Origin: Pilaira anomala | Lineage: Eukaryota > Mucoromycota > Mucoromycetes > Mucorales > Mucoraceae | Direction: 5' to 3' | NCBI GenBank assembly: GCA_025716855.1 | Contig: JAIXMQ010000023.1 | Span: 124,001-188,000, forward strand | Length of the DNA stretch: 64,000 nt | Shown here: piece after piece, positions 12,248 to 25,274 of the stretch | Position numbering within the stretch: position 1 is the stretch's first letter | How the letters are laid out: each line of letters opens with the position of its first letter | Notes under the pieces: model-generated | What the model saw: the letters and a program-made list of their open reading frames with translations, nothing else | The model's database searches: none | Told to the model about the DNA's origin: nothing | Made by a program: the position numbers and the translations under genes

Positions 12248-13058
12248 ATGGTAATGTTAAAAAAAAAATAAAAATAAAGAGAAGATATTACGCATCAATC
12301 CATTTCAACCATCATCCATCCACAACAAAAGAGATAAATGCATAGATTTTTTTTTTCGATTTACGAAATAGATGGATATTAAGAAAACCTCCAAAATTTA
12401 CGATTTTTTTTTTATTTGAATTGGAATCGACATTTACATATTCAACCAAAAAGAGAAAAATACAGACAAGCGAGAGAACAGTACATGTCATTTTCTTTTA
12501 TAAAACCTCACTTTTTGAGTATAACTCGGCTCATTGTCAATTGCATTGAATGGATGGAATGGAAAAAAAACTAGATGGATTGTTGCAATAGCTTCCTTAC
12601 CTCTGCCTTCCCTTTTAAAAGTATACTAACATCTTTTATAGTCCAAAGGTACCAGTTCCTTCGGTAAGCGTCACACCAAGACCCACACTCTCTGCAGACG
12701 TTGTGGTAACCGTGCTTTCCACAAGCAAAAGAAGACTTGTGCTCAATGTGGCTACCCCGCTGCTAAGATCAGATCTTGTAAGTTAAATATCGAGTTTTGT
12801 TTATTTTTACTGCTTTTATTGACCTTTTTTTTTTATAAAAAAAAATAGTCAACTGGTCCGAAAAGGGTCAACGTAGAAAGACTACCGGTACCGGTCGTAT
12901 GGCTCACATCAAGGATGTTCAACGTCGTTTCAAGAACGGTTTCCGTGAGGGTAAGCAAAACAAAGTGTATTTTTTTTTTCTAAAGAAAATCTTGTTTATT
13001 AATTTACTTTTTTCTAATAGGTACCCAAGCCAAGAAGGCTGTTGTCGCCTCTGCTTAA
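12248..13058 (+). CDS. RPL37: 60S ribosomal protein eL37
   Basis: Component of the large cytosolic ribosomal subunit that binds rRNA through a zinc ribbon. Exon 1 is only the start codon (12248-12250), followed by a 391-base intron with a TACTAAC-like branch site (gtatactaac) and acceptor at 12641. Exons 2-4 are 12642-12777, 12849-12950 and 13021-13058. Together they give 92 aa starting [20 protein letters not shown]. The zinc ligands are visible as CRRC and CAQC, separated by 11 residues. Length and the [10 protein letters not shown] start match eL37 across eukaryotes. The ATG-only first exon is inferred because no in-frame ATG lies next to exon 2, and ATG|GTAATG fits both frame and donor consensus. 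Confidence 0.93.
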
Positions 13059-14132
13059 TTTGACCTCTTCCCCCTTTTTTTTTCAACTTGTGTCGACTTT
13101 ACGTCTTTTTTATTGAATATAAAATAAATTATATGCATTAAAAAAAGAGAAAGACCTCTTTTTCGAACCAGAAATTATTCTTTATTTTTAATATTTATTC
13201 TGCTATTACTAGAATTGCGTATACATGAAAGAATTCGCGTTTATGTTTTGATTTAAATGTTAATACCCATTGCTTAGCAACCTATCATGGTGATTAATTG
13301 CACTTTAATTAAGCAACAAAACTGTCAAATTTGTAACTATGGAAAAAAAACCCCCTTTTTTTTTAGCTGTTACACAAATCTAATGATATACCTGTCAATT
13401 ATTCTCATCACTATCTTTTGATAATAAAAGCTCATTATAAACTTATACTATATAGATTTGGTATAGTCTAGGTTAGCGCTTACATGGAGCGATATACTTG
13501 ATATGTATATACCATATGATTAGAGATATGTATATATAAAAAAAAAACTTTAAAAAAACTTTAAAAAAACTTGAAAATATTTGAAAAAACTTTATGATTT
13601 CAAAATATTAAAAAAAAAAAGCAACTTTGTGTCTCATCAACTATTGAAAGAGTTTCCTCTCTTTCTATTAAACATAGAATTTGGATTACAAGAGTTATTG
13701 GATGTGTATTTAGTAACTACATATCAATTGAGCTTTGTAACACTTATCATTATGTGAATAACACCAATTTTTTTTTAAAAAAAAACATACATCTCTTGTT
13801 TTTTTTTTGTTAGATTTCAATGGATATAAAGATGTCTAAACTGATAGTTTTCAAAGAAGATATATTAACGATTATTGTAATGACATAGGTACAACCTTTT
13901 TACGCGTTCTTCGAATTTAAAACAAGTCACTTTTTTCATATTTTTTTTTTTTTTTTTTTTAACACAGTTTTGCTAGCACCTAATCAAATAGGTCATCATA
14001 ATAAAACTGTCCTGTTATTTTTGCTATTGATATTAATTTTTTATACATAGAGTATTAATACACAATTTTTTTTTTTTTTTGGAGCAAAAACTAAGAGAAA
14101 GCGTTACTTGAAAATAAAAAAAATATTTTGAA
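13059..14132. other. Intergenic, about 1.1 kb
   Basis: AT-rich DNA between two plus-strand genes, including short repeated runs such as ctttaaaaaaa near 13550. Nothing gene-like is seen; it presumably holds the eL37 terminator and nucleoporin promoter. Confidence 0.5.
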
Positions 14133-17100
14133 ATGAGGTAACAAAAGCGAAAACAATAGCAAAAAACGCGTTTAGATGTATAAAAGAGATTAAAAAGATC
14201 TTCCTTGTAGCAATCATCCTGATCGACCTATAGCTGTACCAAAACGTCGTCTTAACCGTACTACATCTACAAATTCAGTTGGAAGCGCACATAGTCAAGG
14301 TGCTCCAAGCCCTTTAGCTGGCTTCTCTTTTGGCCCAACGCCAACGACTGCTGCACCTAAACCTACTACCTTCAATTCTGGCTTTGGTACCGGATTCAAT
14401 TCAAATAACAATACTGGTTTTCAACCTACTACTTTTGCTACCAGTATGGCTCCCCATACCACTTCAGGTGCAACTACGCCTACTGGATTCGGTGGATTCT
14501 CTGGTTTTGGTTCAACAAATCCTACTACTTCTACCCCTTTTGGTACAGCAAATCCCTCTTCTACACCTTTTGGTACAACAAATCTTTCTACACCTTTTGG
14601 TAACACTCCCACTTCTACACCTTTTGGTAACACTCCCACTTCTACACCATCAACTGTAGCTGTATCAAGTCCTAACTTCCAAACCGGATTTGGAAATACT
14701 CCTCCTCCACAAGCTACCACTAGCAACCCATTCTCAGGGTTTCAATTGAAGGGTACGGTTATTTAAAATAATTAGCAGTTTTATTTTAATTGATTTTAAC
14801 GTCTCTTTCTTTTTTTTTTTATTTTATTCATTAGCTCCTGAACCACCTACCACATCTGTTGAATTAGAAATGGGATCAGAAGAAAACAAACCAGCTAAAA
14901 CATTTTCCTTTGGTACTAGTACGTTCGGTACTGACTTTGGTAACACTTCTAATACCACCAACCCAACAACTACCACTACTTCACCTTTCGCTGGTTTTGG
15001 ATCAAAACCTATTGCAGATAAACCAACTGAAGCAGCAGCAACCGATAAACCTTCTCCCTTTGCAAGTTTTGGATCAACTAAACCTTCAGAAGAGACTGAA
15101 AAGACAACAACAACAACAACAACAACAACAGCAGCAGCAGCAGATAAACCATCTCCTTTTACTGGTTTTGGTTTTAAACCTGTAGAAGATAAGTCATCTG
15201 AAAAAGCAACAGCAACATCCGCAGTCGCAGCAACTGATAAGCCATCACCCTTTGCAGCTTTTGGATCCTCCTTCATCACAAAACCAAACGAGGAAACGAA
15301 AAAATCCGACAATACACCAGCACCTCAACCTGCTTTCACTGGTTTTGGATCTTCAAAGACTGCATTTTCATTCGGCACTTCTACTACAAAACCAACCGAC
15401 AATGAAGATTCAACAAAACCTAAAGAGTCATCATCTCCTTTCGGTTCTATTCCAACTAACAACTCTGAAAAGCCTTCACCTTTCGCTGGATTTGGAACTA
15501 ACAACACTTCGACTGAAAAACCTTCACCTTTTGCTGGATTTGGAACTAAGAATGTATCAACAGATCAACCTAAAAGCACTTTATCAGTTACCGCTTCCCC
15601 TTTCCAACCTGCTTCAACCACAACTGGCTTTGGTTCTTTTGGAAAACCAAAGGAAACATCCGATAAAAATGATAAAGAGGACGATAAAGCAGATAATGAG
15701 GATAATGAGGATAATGCGGAATCCACTACTTCTGATAAACCTACTTCCAGTGCTCCATCCCCCTTCAGCGTAAATAAATCTACTACGGAATCTGATAAAT
15801 CAACAGAGAAGGATACCACAAATGAACCCACTAAACCAATTTTCTCATCATTTGGATCCACTGCTACTACTACTACTGCCACAAGTTCTAATAAAAGAAG
15901 AGACAGAAGCGATGATGAGGATGGTCCTCCTGCTAGCAAAAAGGGCTCTGCCGCTGCTGCTGCACCTAAACCTTCTCCATTCGGTGGTTTCTCATCTTCC
16001 TCTGAAACACCTAAAGGATTTACATTTGGTACTCCAGCTACATCCTCTGCTTCTACCGCTTCTGCTCCTTCAAAGCCATTTACATTTGATTTACCTGCCA
16101 CTGGAGACAAGGATTCTGCTCCTAAACCATTTTCTTTCAGTATACCTGGAGACAAGAATACACCCATAAAGCCATTCTCATTCAATTCCCCTGCAACTGA
16201 AAACAAAGATGCTGCTTCTGCAAAGCCTAGTCCATTTACCTTCAATCCACCTACGACTGGAAATAAGGATTCAGCCTCTAAACCATTCTCATTCAATGCT
16301 CCCAGTACTACCGAAAACAAGGATACAGCTCCAAAGCAATTCTCATTCAATATGCCCAGTACTGAAAAGAAAGATGATAATACGGATACTGCTGCTGCTG
16401 CAAAGCCCAGTCCTTTTACCTTTAATCCACCTACCACTACTACTGGAAATAAGGATACAGCTCCTAAACCATTCTCATTCAATCCACCTACTATTGAAAA
16501 CAAAGACACAGCTTCTTCAAAGCCTAGTCCTTTCTCATTCAACGCGCCTGTTACTGCTGCTACTGGAAGTAAGGACACAACCACTAAGCCTGCCTCTTCT
16601 CCATTTTCTTTCAATGCTCCCGCCACAACTGCTGAAAAGAAGAAGGACACAGAGACCGAGACTTTCACTTTCGGATCTACACCTCCCGCTGCTGCTGCTA
16701 CTGCATCTGAAAAAGAAACTACAGCTCAAGCCAATAAAGAGAAACCTACTATATCATTCAGCACTGGCTTAAGTAGTAGCAGTAATGGAACTGCGTCAAA
16801 TGAAAAGGAAGATGGTGAGATTGATACAACCGAAAAGAGTACAAAGACAATTGGTAAATCACCTTTATCTGCTTCTTTCAGCTCGAATACCGATTCAGCT
16901 ACTAAATCAAAAGATACAACGGATACAAGTAAAAAAGTCTCATTCAGTTTATCTACACCTACTGCACCTGAGACACCTGGATCCGCTACACTTGCTTTTA
17001 GTAAAGTTGGAAATACAGAGACTAATTCTTCTGCTACATTGACTTTATCTGCTGTTAAAAAGGATAGCACATCCAAGTAAGTAAAAAAAAAAAAAGGGAT

Positions 17101-17829
17101 AACACATGAATCAAAGATATTCAATTGCTTTTTTTTATTCTAGTGAACGAACAGTTCAAACTACACTTAAATCTACTGTAACTGAACCCTCTCAAATTAC
17201 ATATAAAACCTTTTGTTGGGAGTTGCCCGATGATGCCAGAAATGAGCTGGCCTTACTCTATAACTTTATTGAAGAGCAAACTGATAAACATGACAAGATT
17301 GAAGAAGAAATCAATTCATCTTTTGGACCTACATTAGATCAAATGGGTGCTAAAGCTATGACTATGAATACTGTAAGTTATTTTCGCTCCCTTATATATA
17401 TATATATATATATTCATTTATTGATTTTTTTTTTAGGATGCAATTATCTTGAGACAACAATTGGAAGTTCAAACTGGACAACTTGATACATTAATCTCAC
17501 AAAACAAGACTCAAAGATTGAACGCTGTATCCGCTAGTAACGTACAAAAGCAAGACTTGAAGAACTGGCGTGTTCGTGGTGCTGAAGAAAACTGGACCTT
17601 CTTTGAGGACACAATTAACAACATGAAGAATCAATTACAACAATTCTCACTTGCGACTGAATCTATCGAAGAGGCCATTAACAGTTTCCAAAAGGAATCA
17701 ACTCCTCTTCCTGCTCAAGTCGGCCAAGTTATCACCAACCAACATGATCGATACTTGTCTTTGGCTGGACGAGTTGCCGATTTACATGAACAATCTTCTC
17801 GTCTTCTTAAGAGACGCAAACTAAATTGA
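14133..17829 (+). CDS. FG-repeat nucleoporin with C-terminal coiled coil (Nup58/Nup49-like)
   Basis: Channel nucleoporin forming part of the permeability barrier of the nuclear pore. Exons 14133-14137, 14211-14752, 14835-17076, 17144-17372 and 17437-17829 sum to 1,136 codons. The first exon holds just ATG AG, completing Ser across a 73-base intron to give MSNHPDRPIAVPKRRLN. About 850 residues follow of Ser/Thr/Pro-rich disordered sequence with FG motifs of SPFAGFG, FSFG and KPFSFN types, partly as tandem 20-25-residue units. The C-terminal ~230 residues are helical: FCWELPDDARNELALLYNFI, then ILRQQLEVQTGQLDTLI. This resembles the coil of the Nup62-Nup58-Nup54 / Nsp1-Nup49-Nup57 subcomplex, closest in feel to Nup58/Nup49. 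An Nsp1/Nup62 identity is less likely but not excluded. Confidence 0.85.
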
Positions 17830-17973
17830 ATATAGTTTTAATTTTATATCTAATTGCAATTGAAGAGAGAGAGGAGAGAGAGAGAATAAATGAAGTTTTT
17901 TTTTTAAAAAAAAAATAATAATAAAAGAAATTGTGTATATTGTAAATTTTTTAAATTGTTTATTGTAATATTT

Positions 17974-20233
17974 TTAGGAAGGGAAAATAGATTCAAGGAA
18001 TTTTAAAGATTGTTTTAGTGTAAACCCATCATGTACTATCTTGCTATTAGCAACATAAAGATCAGGGCGTAAAATCAATACCGAACAAGGTGTTGGATTA
18101 GTCCCAATAAGCGAGCTATAGAACGGCAATGAAACAATACGATTGTTAACTGACATTGGTAAATCATTTCTTTCTTCAATATAAAATGAGGATTCTGCAA
18201 TTTCTTCCTCATCCCTTGTAACAAACGAAGGAAATCGATTGGCTGTATGACAACTCCATGAGGATCGAATAATCAAACGACGGATTGGAAACTTTCTCGT
18301 AAGGTTCCAAAATAATTCCATTTCTTCTTCATGCGGTTTGGTGGATGGAGGACAGATATCGATAAAGATAGCTACAAATTTATCATTGTCTACAAGTAGT
18401 TCCCGGAGACTTTTACGTTCAATCGCTTCTTGCAGTAATAGCTGATTGGATCCACCATGTGGGAAATACGCTTTTCGAAGTGTGCCTGTGTCTGGTAAGA
18501 AGTTTCCCGCTGGGATAAGTCCAGAATCGGATGTACCTATAAATTTTGATTCATTACTGACGGTTACATTCAGCTGCACATGATAATAGAGAAACTGGTT
18601 TAGTACATTTTAATCAAATCCTTGTATAAAAAAAGGTTTGCGTTACCTGCATCATGTTTGTAAAAGCAAAATGTCTTATTTGAGGTATCAAAAGAGCCAA
18701 AGAAACTAATTTGGCACGGAAGTAGGAAGACACACTACCAGAAAATGCAGTTTTTGTCGCAGAGCCGGTTTTTTTAATGGTATCTTTACCCAATGGCTCT
18801 CTCTACTCGTATAGAATTTTAGTACATTTCTACTTAAAATAAATTTACATGGTATTCGTTTTACCTCAGTACCATAAGAATCCAATAATTCCTCCGGATT
18901 AGAAACTAGATTTTTCAATACATGAGACATCTTCCAAGCCAAATTTTCAGCTACATGAATTTTTACTTGTTACTACATCATACAACTATATTAATATGTA
19001 TCTGTGTCTATTTCAACTAACCATCCTGAAGTCCCAAATTCATTCCTTGACCACCTGCTGGAGAATGACAATGTGCAGCATCTAGAATAGACTGTGCTTA
19101 GTACATATATATATCAGTAAGTTTTTGTTAATGTATAGTTACCTCCCATAAGGAATGCCCTTTCTCTTCTATACCCATTTGCTATTCTTTCGTTAATTTT
19201 AAAATAAGATGACCAGTCCATATCAGACGCTTCCAGCTTCATCGGGTAAGTCATTTTATCTAACCATTTTTGAACGTATTCAAGTGAAGGAGGTTCTTCC
19301 GTTTTAACTAATCCATGCCGAATTTCCTTTTTATCTTCTGTGCTAAGCTCATAAGCCTCCGTGTTACCAAACACTCGATACTTGCATTCTTGGTCTGAAG
19401 ACCCGCCATGAATAGGATTTAAACGAACGAGACCCATCAAATCTAAATAAGTGAATACGATTTTAGTTTTTTTTTTTTTTAAAAAAAAAATGTAGTGTCT
19501 TAATTCTTTATATTAGTCTTACAAGTTTCATTTAAAAACATATTAAATCTGTCCTTTAAATAGTCCACCTTATCACCCTTCACAGTCAAATCGGCCAAGA
19601 AGAATTTAGTCATGATCGAATTACCTTCGTAAGTCCAATCTGAAGACCCCTTTCTGACTTTAGAGTGCGTACCATCAGCACCAACGATATAAGTCGCTTG
19701 AACCAAATCTTCTTCTCCTGTCTTGATATTTCGAACTGTACAATTCACTCCTTCTTCACCTTGCGTATACAATACAAGCTCTGTATCCCAATGAACCCTA
19801 CAATTCGTATCCTGATTTAATCTTTGATTCAATATTGATTCTGTTGTTCCTTGTGGCAAAACAGTTGCATGTGGATAATTTGTATCGGCTTCTGCATCAA
19901 GTTGACCTATCTACTTGCATTTTTTAATATATCAATGTATATATATATATATATATATTCATATTTTTTTTAAAAGCTTACCTCAGTACCGTTATTAAAT
20001 ATTCTTACACCATTTAATACAACTGCGTCAGAAAGAATACTGGCCACAAACCGCTTCCTTTCAAGTATTTCTAAAGTACGCGCTGATATTAAAATAGCTC
20101 GACTTTGTTCGGTTGGTCCTGGCTTTGGGTCAACACAATAAACGGAGTGACCAGCTGAGGCCATTTGGTAAGCAAAGTAAAGACCTACAGGTCCTGCTCC
20201 ACTTACAAAGATATCAACTTTAGTTATAGACAT
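17974..20233 (-). CDS. FAD-dependent aromatic hydroxylase (phenol 2-monooxygenase-like)
   Basis: Flavoprotein monooxygenase of the PHBH fold; such enzymes hydroxylate phenolic substrates with NADPH and O2. The start MSITKVDIFVSGAGPVGLYF at 20233 carries the GxGxxG dinucleotide-binding loop. A middle block reads YIVGADGTHSKVRK (the DG motif). The second FAD motif is GDAAHCHSPAGGQGMNLGLQ, assembled across an intron at about 19140-19080. The C-terminal ~190 residues resemble the thioredoxin-like domain of phenol hydroxylase. Several introns interrupt it. One of about 63 bases joins SYGTE to REPLGKDTIKKTG; without it the reading frame falls into a spurious extension. No frameshift is seen once introns are removed. 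The substrate cannot be told. It lies tail-to-tail with the nucleoporin (145 bases apart). Confidence 0.88.
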
Positions 20234-21079
20234 ATTTTTTCTTTTCTTTTGTGAATAAAGCAAAAAAAAAAAAAAAAAAAAAATAACAATAAAAAAAAAC
20301 AGTCTGGTATTTATTGTAAAACACGGAGACTTGAATTAACCGAACCTGATCCATCCGTGGCCTTTGGAAACATGTTACGCAGTTTCTTATTTTTCAATTT
20401 GACTCATAATTTCTGCAAATCAAGAAAACTAACTAAATTTTGTTTTTTCGCAAAGGGAAAAAATGGAATAAATATTGGGTAACTGAATCATGTTATCAAA
20501 ACATTTTCCGATTATTCTTTTAACAACGTTAATCGTTACATCTATTGTAATCGATCTCACGTGGGAGGAACAAGGAGAGGGTCACTGACCACGTTTTAGT
20601 GCAGGGCTTGGTTTCTTTGCGTAACTCTCTTTCTTTTGCTGAACTACAATTCGACCGATCACCATTTGAATTTAAGCTTCTGAAACTTTAAGCATAATCT
20701 GCAGGAACAAGTTGAATTCGATAAATAAAAACAGGGATGTAAATTATGTGAAGGTTTAAATGTATATTTGCCTTTTTTTTTCTCTCTCTTTTTTTTTTTT
20801 TTTTTTTTTTTTTACCGGGCATTCATATGGTAGTTCAGAGAAAATACATTATTAGTGTATCTAGCTACTATGTTAAGTACAAAAGGGCGGGTTAGGTTAC
20901 CTCTTTTAATGTAAAGATGAATGATTAAAATCTTTTTATTGGGTAATCAAGCAAATTTATTTTAATTCAACGCATTTCTGCTTGTAAAAAAAAAAAGAGA
21001 AAAGAAGAGAAGGAAAGAGAAAGAATAAAAAAGACACCCTTTTCTCATCTTGCAAGATTGTGAAAACAACAAAAACCAA
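20234..21079. other. Intergenic: divergent promoter region
   Basis: About 850 bases between the monooxygenase (-) and F-box gene (+) starts. Contains a CACGTG E-box-like hexamer near 20559 and a T-run near 20790. No gene is visible. Confidence 0.45.
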
Positions 21080-22927
21080 ATGTCATGGCAACAACTTCCG
21101 TCCGAGATCTGCCTTGAAATATTTCAAGTTTTACCAAGAAAGACAGCTTACGAGTGTATGTTTGTTTGTAAACCTTGGCATTTACCTGCAAAACAAGCAT
21201 TTCATTCTGAATTATCATTATCTATCAAGAATTTATTACTAGTTTACATGACAATATTAGAAGAAGAAACAAGTAATTTCACTGTGGGTCATTGGATAAA
21301 CAAACTGACTCTTCACCACGAGCGTCCAATACGACGTACACATCAGAATATCTTTACACGATTTGAACCAAACGAGTTTCTAAAGTTATTATCTTTATTA
21401 CCTAATCTAACAACCATTGATCTTCAACTCAGTGCCAACTCGGATTATTATATGAATATTTTACGTGATGCTGACAACACTACTTTGCAACACATTAAAG
21501 AAATTCTTCCTGGTACAGGATCTTATTCCTTAAGTCAAAATTTCTTTCCAACATTCTATAACTTTCGTCAAACCTTAACTCATTTACATATCGAGTATGC
21601 TGATCATGATTTTACTATGGAAGGTCGAACTGGAAGTATGTTGTCGTTTTTACCGGATTTTCAATGTTTGACTCATGTTTGGATTGACAACAACCACGAT
21701 AATCAATTATCCTTTATTGATGTTTTAAATGCTTGTCCTCAACTTGTGAAACTCAACTTTCGTAGTATATATGATATACCTGATCCTACTACTACTACTA
21801 CTACCATAGATAATAATACACCTTGTTTTAATAATCTAAAAATCATTAAATTAGGGTTACCTAAATTTACACTTGGATGTATGAACTACTTAATACAACA
21901 TTTCTCTGCAGATGAATTAGATACGATAAAACTCGAGATCCAAGATCAAGATTTTTACGGCTGGATCAAAAAAGTCGGTAAAGAAAACGCAATAGCATTC
22001 GCTCGATTTTTACAACCCATTAAAAACCTGCAATTCTATACAAACAATCCTGAAAACAGTAATAGTATACTTGGATTGCCTACTGCGCAAGAAAAAATCA
22101 CTACCCTATTCACATTTATTGATGCCTTAAAAGGAACTCGAGATATGCATTGTGCTGCCATTTGCTCAGATTCAAAAGCATTAGAGATGTCTATTGAAGT
22201 AACAAATCATACACAATTAAGGCTTTCGTATGGTATCTATCGTTGGGACTTGAAAGATAATAATGTACTATTGCTACCAGAAGCTCGTGTTTCAACCGTT
22301 GGATTAGAAGTAGTGAATTCTTTGACCTTTGTTGTCACCCAAGATAAAGAGACGTTTGGACAAAAGCTCTTGAATTATATCTTCATTCAATGTCCACAAG
22401 TAACAGAGCTTGAAATTCATAATTGGAACCCACTTTCTCAGTATACATTGAACGCAATCCATTTAGATGATCCCAATTGCTCTCAAATGGTATTAAAGGG
22501 TCCGCCACCATCACAAGATTTTATTGATTTAATATCAAATTACATACCTACATTACAAACATTGAACTGTAAAGGTCTTGTAAATCCAAAACGACATATT
22601 GATAACAAGTATAGGTTAAATTTAACAAGACTTGCTAACCTGAAAGAATTCACGTTTGATGTCAGTAATATCATTGATGGTGTAATTGATTCAAAGCTAT
22701 TGGTGATTGATTATATGGATACTACCATTGACTATTATAAAATCGATAAACCATTGACTAAAACGCATTACTTATTCACTCAAATCACTCGCCAAGAATA
22801 CAATTTAAGCACTTCTCCCTTTTCTTCAAATATTTATTTTATAACTCATCCGCTTCATACCATTCATATTTATGCAAAATCAAGTCATCCTATTGCTAGA
22901 TTACAATCAGGAAAACTTTTGAACTAA
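21080..22927 (+). CDS. F-box protein with LRR-like repeats
   Basis: Probable substrate adaptor of an SCF ubiquitin ligase. A single exon of 615 codons. The N-terminal F-box reads WQQLPSEICLEIFQVLPRKT, then a Cys-rich VCKPWHLPA turn typical of the motif that binds Skp1. The rest has spaced leucine-rich segments such as LLSLLPNLTTIDLQL and LNACPQLVKLNFRS, arranged like degenerate LRRs. The start is the ATG at 21080; the frame is open about 30 bases further upstream but begins only with TTG. Mucoralean and other early fungi carry many such F-box/LRR paralogues, and the target of this one cannot be inferred. Confidence 0.85.
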   Translation: MSWQQLPSEICLEIFQVLPRKTAYECMFVCKPWHLPAKQAFHSELSLSIKNLLLVYMTILEEETSNFTVGHWINKLTLHHERPIRRTHQNIFTRFEPNEFLKLLSLLPNLTTIDLQLSANSDYYMNILRDADNTTLQHIKEILPGTGSYSLSQNFFPTFYNFRQTLTHLHIEYADHDFTMEGRTGSMLSFLPDFQCLTHVWIDNNHDNQLSFIDVLNACPQLVKLNFRSIYDIPDPTTTTTTIDNNTPCFNNLKIIKLGLPKFTLGCMNYLIQHFSADELDTIKLEIQDQDFYGWIKKVGKENAIAFARFLQPIKNLQFYTNNPENSNSILGLPTAQEKITTLFTFIDALKGTRDMHCAAICSDSKALEMSIEVTNHTQLRLSYGIYRWDLKDNNVLLLPEARVSTVGLEVVNSLTFVVTQDKETFGQKLLNYIFIQCPQVTELEIHNWNPLSQYTLNAIHLDDPNCSQMVLKGPPPSQDFIDLISNYIPTLQTLNCKGLVNPKRHIDNKYRLNLTRLANLKEFTFDVSNIIDGVIDSKLLVIDYMDTTIDYYKIDKPLTKTHYLFTQITRQEYNLSTSPFSSNIYFITHPLHTIHIYAKSSHPIARLQSGKLLN

Positions 22928-23292
22928 ACCTAATAAAAAATATTTCGCCTATTAAATCACCGATATTTCGTTTTCTTCTTGGCCTCTCAGATATAGATGT
23001 TATTACATTTGCCGTCTGAATAATGCATGTTATTCAGTTGGTGACAGCAAGGAAGATTCATTTTGATACATATATATATATATACATATACATATATATA
23101 AAGAAAGTAAAAGTAAAAGAAAAGAACTAAGAAGTTACTTTCAGGAACTTCTGTCCTGAGGGCGCTTTTTAATCTATACATGTCTTCTCACGTGACGATA
23201 ATAATTCTTGGGTTTTTTTTAAACAATTACGTGTTCAGATATATATATTATACATATATATTCCCTTTCTTCTTTATTTTCTTTACAATAAT
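22928..23292. other. Intergenic, about 365 bases
   Basis: Between two plus-strand genes; contains TA microsatellites near 23070-23100 and 23240-23262. No gene is seen. Confidence 0.5.
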
Positions 23293-24971
23293 ATGAGCGA
23301 TCATAGTGAACTTATATCTCAATTTATTAGCGCAACTGACGCACCCGAATCTCAAGCTCAGTTTTATCTTGAAATGAGTCAGTGGAACTTGGAGGTAACA
23401 AAACAACAAAAAAAAAAACGCGTTTCTATTTATATTGAAATGGAGTTTTTTTTTTTATTTTTATTATTAGCTTGCCGTTTCTCAATACTATGATAACGCA
23501 GGTGGTGCAGCTACTGAAGCAGCACCTGCCACAGAAGAATCAAATACACCTGTCGCACCCGTTTCAGCTTCTTCTTCTAGTGGTCCCGCTACACCTACTA
23601 AAAGAAAAGCTGCTACTTCGTAAGTAGTATTTCTTTTTTCTTTTTTTCACAGTGTATATTTATAGTATTTTATTTAGATCCAAAATCCGTACTTTAAACG
23701 ATATTGGAAAAGGTAGCGATTCCGATGAAGAGCACGAGAACCTTTATGCTGGTGGAGAAAAATCGTATGAATATTAAAAAAAAAAAAAGGAAAGGATTTT
23801 TTACTGATAAGCAAATTGTAATTTAGAGGTATGGTTGTTCAAGGACCTAATAAGAAGGGTGGTAACAATAGCTTAGTGGATGAGATTTTAAAAAAGGCTG
23901 CAGAGTAAGTACGAAAAAAAAAAAAAAACGATGGAAGAAAGCAAATTCTAATATGAGTTCACTAGAGGTGGTCCTGCACCTGAAGAAGAACAAACTGTAA
24001 AGAGTGAAAAGAAACCTGCTTATACCGGATCTGGATATAGATTAGGTAGTGAAGATGAACCTTCTTCATTAGCTCAACCTTCTTCTCCTATTGCTCCTGC
24101 AATTGTAGAAGATACTGAACCTGTAAAAAATAATAGACACCGAGTTTTTTTTTATTTTTATTTTTTATTAATGCGTTATTGTTTAGGTTACACGTCATTT
24201 GACATTCTGGCGTAATGGTTTTAGCGTAGATGATGGACCATTGTATTTATATACTGATCCTGCTAATCAAGAAATGTTGACAGCTATCAATAGCGGGTAA
24301 GAAAAGAAAAGGAAGGGTAAATGATTTAATTTAATCCTTTTTTTACTATTATTATTATTAAAGCCGTGCACCTCTTTCATTACTTAATGTACGTCATGGT
24401 CAACCTGTTGAGGTACGCGTGGTTAAACGTCAAGAAGAAGATTATACTCCTCCTCCCAAGGCACCTCCTAAGCCTTTTGAAGGTACCGGTAACCGTCTCG
24501 GTAGTCCTGCTACTTATGTGGCACCTACTCCTGCCCCTGGTGCTTTCCCTTCTTCTTCTTCTTCTTCCACAGCTGCTCCTACTGTGGACGAATCTCAGCC
24601 TACTACAAATATTCAAATTCGTCTTGGTGATGGAACTAGGTATTTATATATACAATGAATGATTAAAAAGACGCATTTATTTAATTTTTATTCTAGATTG
24701 ATTGCTAAACTGAATCATACCCATACTATTGGAGATCTTCGTCAATATATTGAATCGTAAGTGAAAAAAAAAAAAAGCTAGAATGAAATAAACCTTGTAA
24801 TTCATCTCCTCCTATTTTTTTCTTTCTTTATATGAAAATAGTAGTGCTCAAGCGAATGGAAGACCTTTTATTTTGCAAACTACTTTCCCAGTTAAAGAAC
24901 TCAAGGATAATAATCAAACTCTTAAAGAAGCCGGTTTATTAAATAGTGTTGTTGTTCAACGTTATCAATAA
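23293..24971 (+). CDS. SHP1: p47/Shp1-type UBX-domain cofactor of Cdc48
   Basis: Adaptor that recruits the AAA ATPase Cdc48/p97 to ubiquitinated substrates and membrane-fusion work. Nine exons (23293-23394, 23471-23619, 23678-23764, 23827-23904, 23966-24122, 24187-24296, 24364-24639, 24697-24756, 24842-24971) sum to 382 codons. The N-terminal ~45 residues form a UBA-like three-helix segment ([20 protein letters not shown]). A disordered linker follows. The SEP domain reads [20 protein letters not shown] then [17 protein letters not shown]. The C-terminal UBX domain has [20 protein letters not shown] and ends [11 protein letters not shown]. The order UBA-SEP-UBX is diagnostic of the p47 family, and its size (yeast Shp1 423 aa, human p47 370 aa) matches. 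Confidence 0.94.
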
Positions 24972-25274
24972 AAAATAAAAAAATCTTTTTATAAGAAAAG
25001 CAAATTAATTTTATTATTATTCTAAAAGTAAAAATGAAGGGAATGAGTGCATAATATTTACAATGGGTGGGCATAGTGGTTAGGAAAAGGGGGAAGAGAG
25101 AGAAAATGAGCGATTAAAAAGGAACCTTCTTCTGTATTTTTTTTTTATGAAGGTTCAGCTATTTTGTTTGTTTCCAGGCAAGTTGTTTTTTTTTAAAAAA
25201 AAAGAAAAGAAAAAAAAATTACTGCCACAATTTGTCACAGAGAGAGAGAGAGAGGAAAAGGGAGAGGCGTACAC
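24972..25274. other. Intergenic between convergent genes
   Basis: Holds the 3' flanks of the UBX gene (+) and C2H2 gene (-), with A-rich and GA-repeat stretches. Nothing else is visible. Confidence 0.5.

Noticed and set aside
14824..16668. Long minus-strand ORFs opposite the nucleoporin
   Set aside because: Mirror images of the repetitive FG/Ser/Thr codons with no independent signals.
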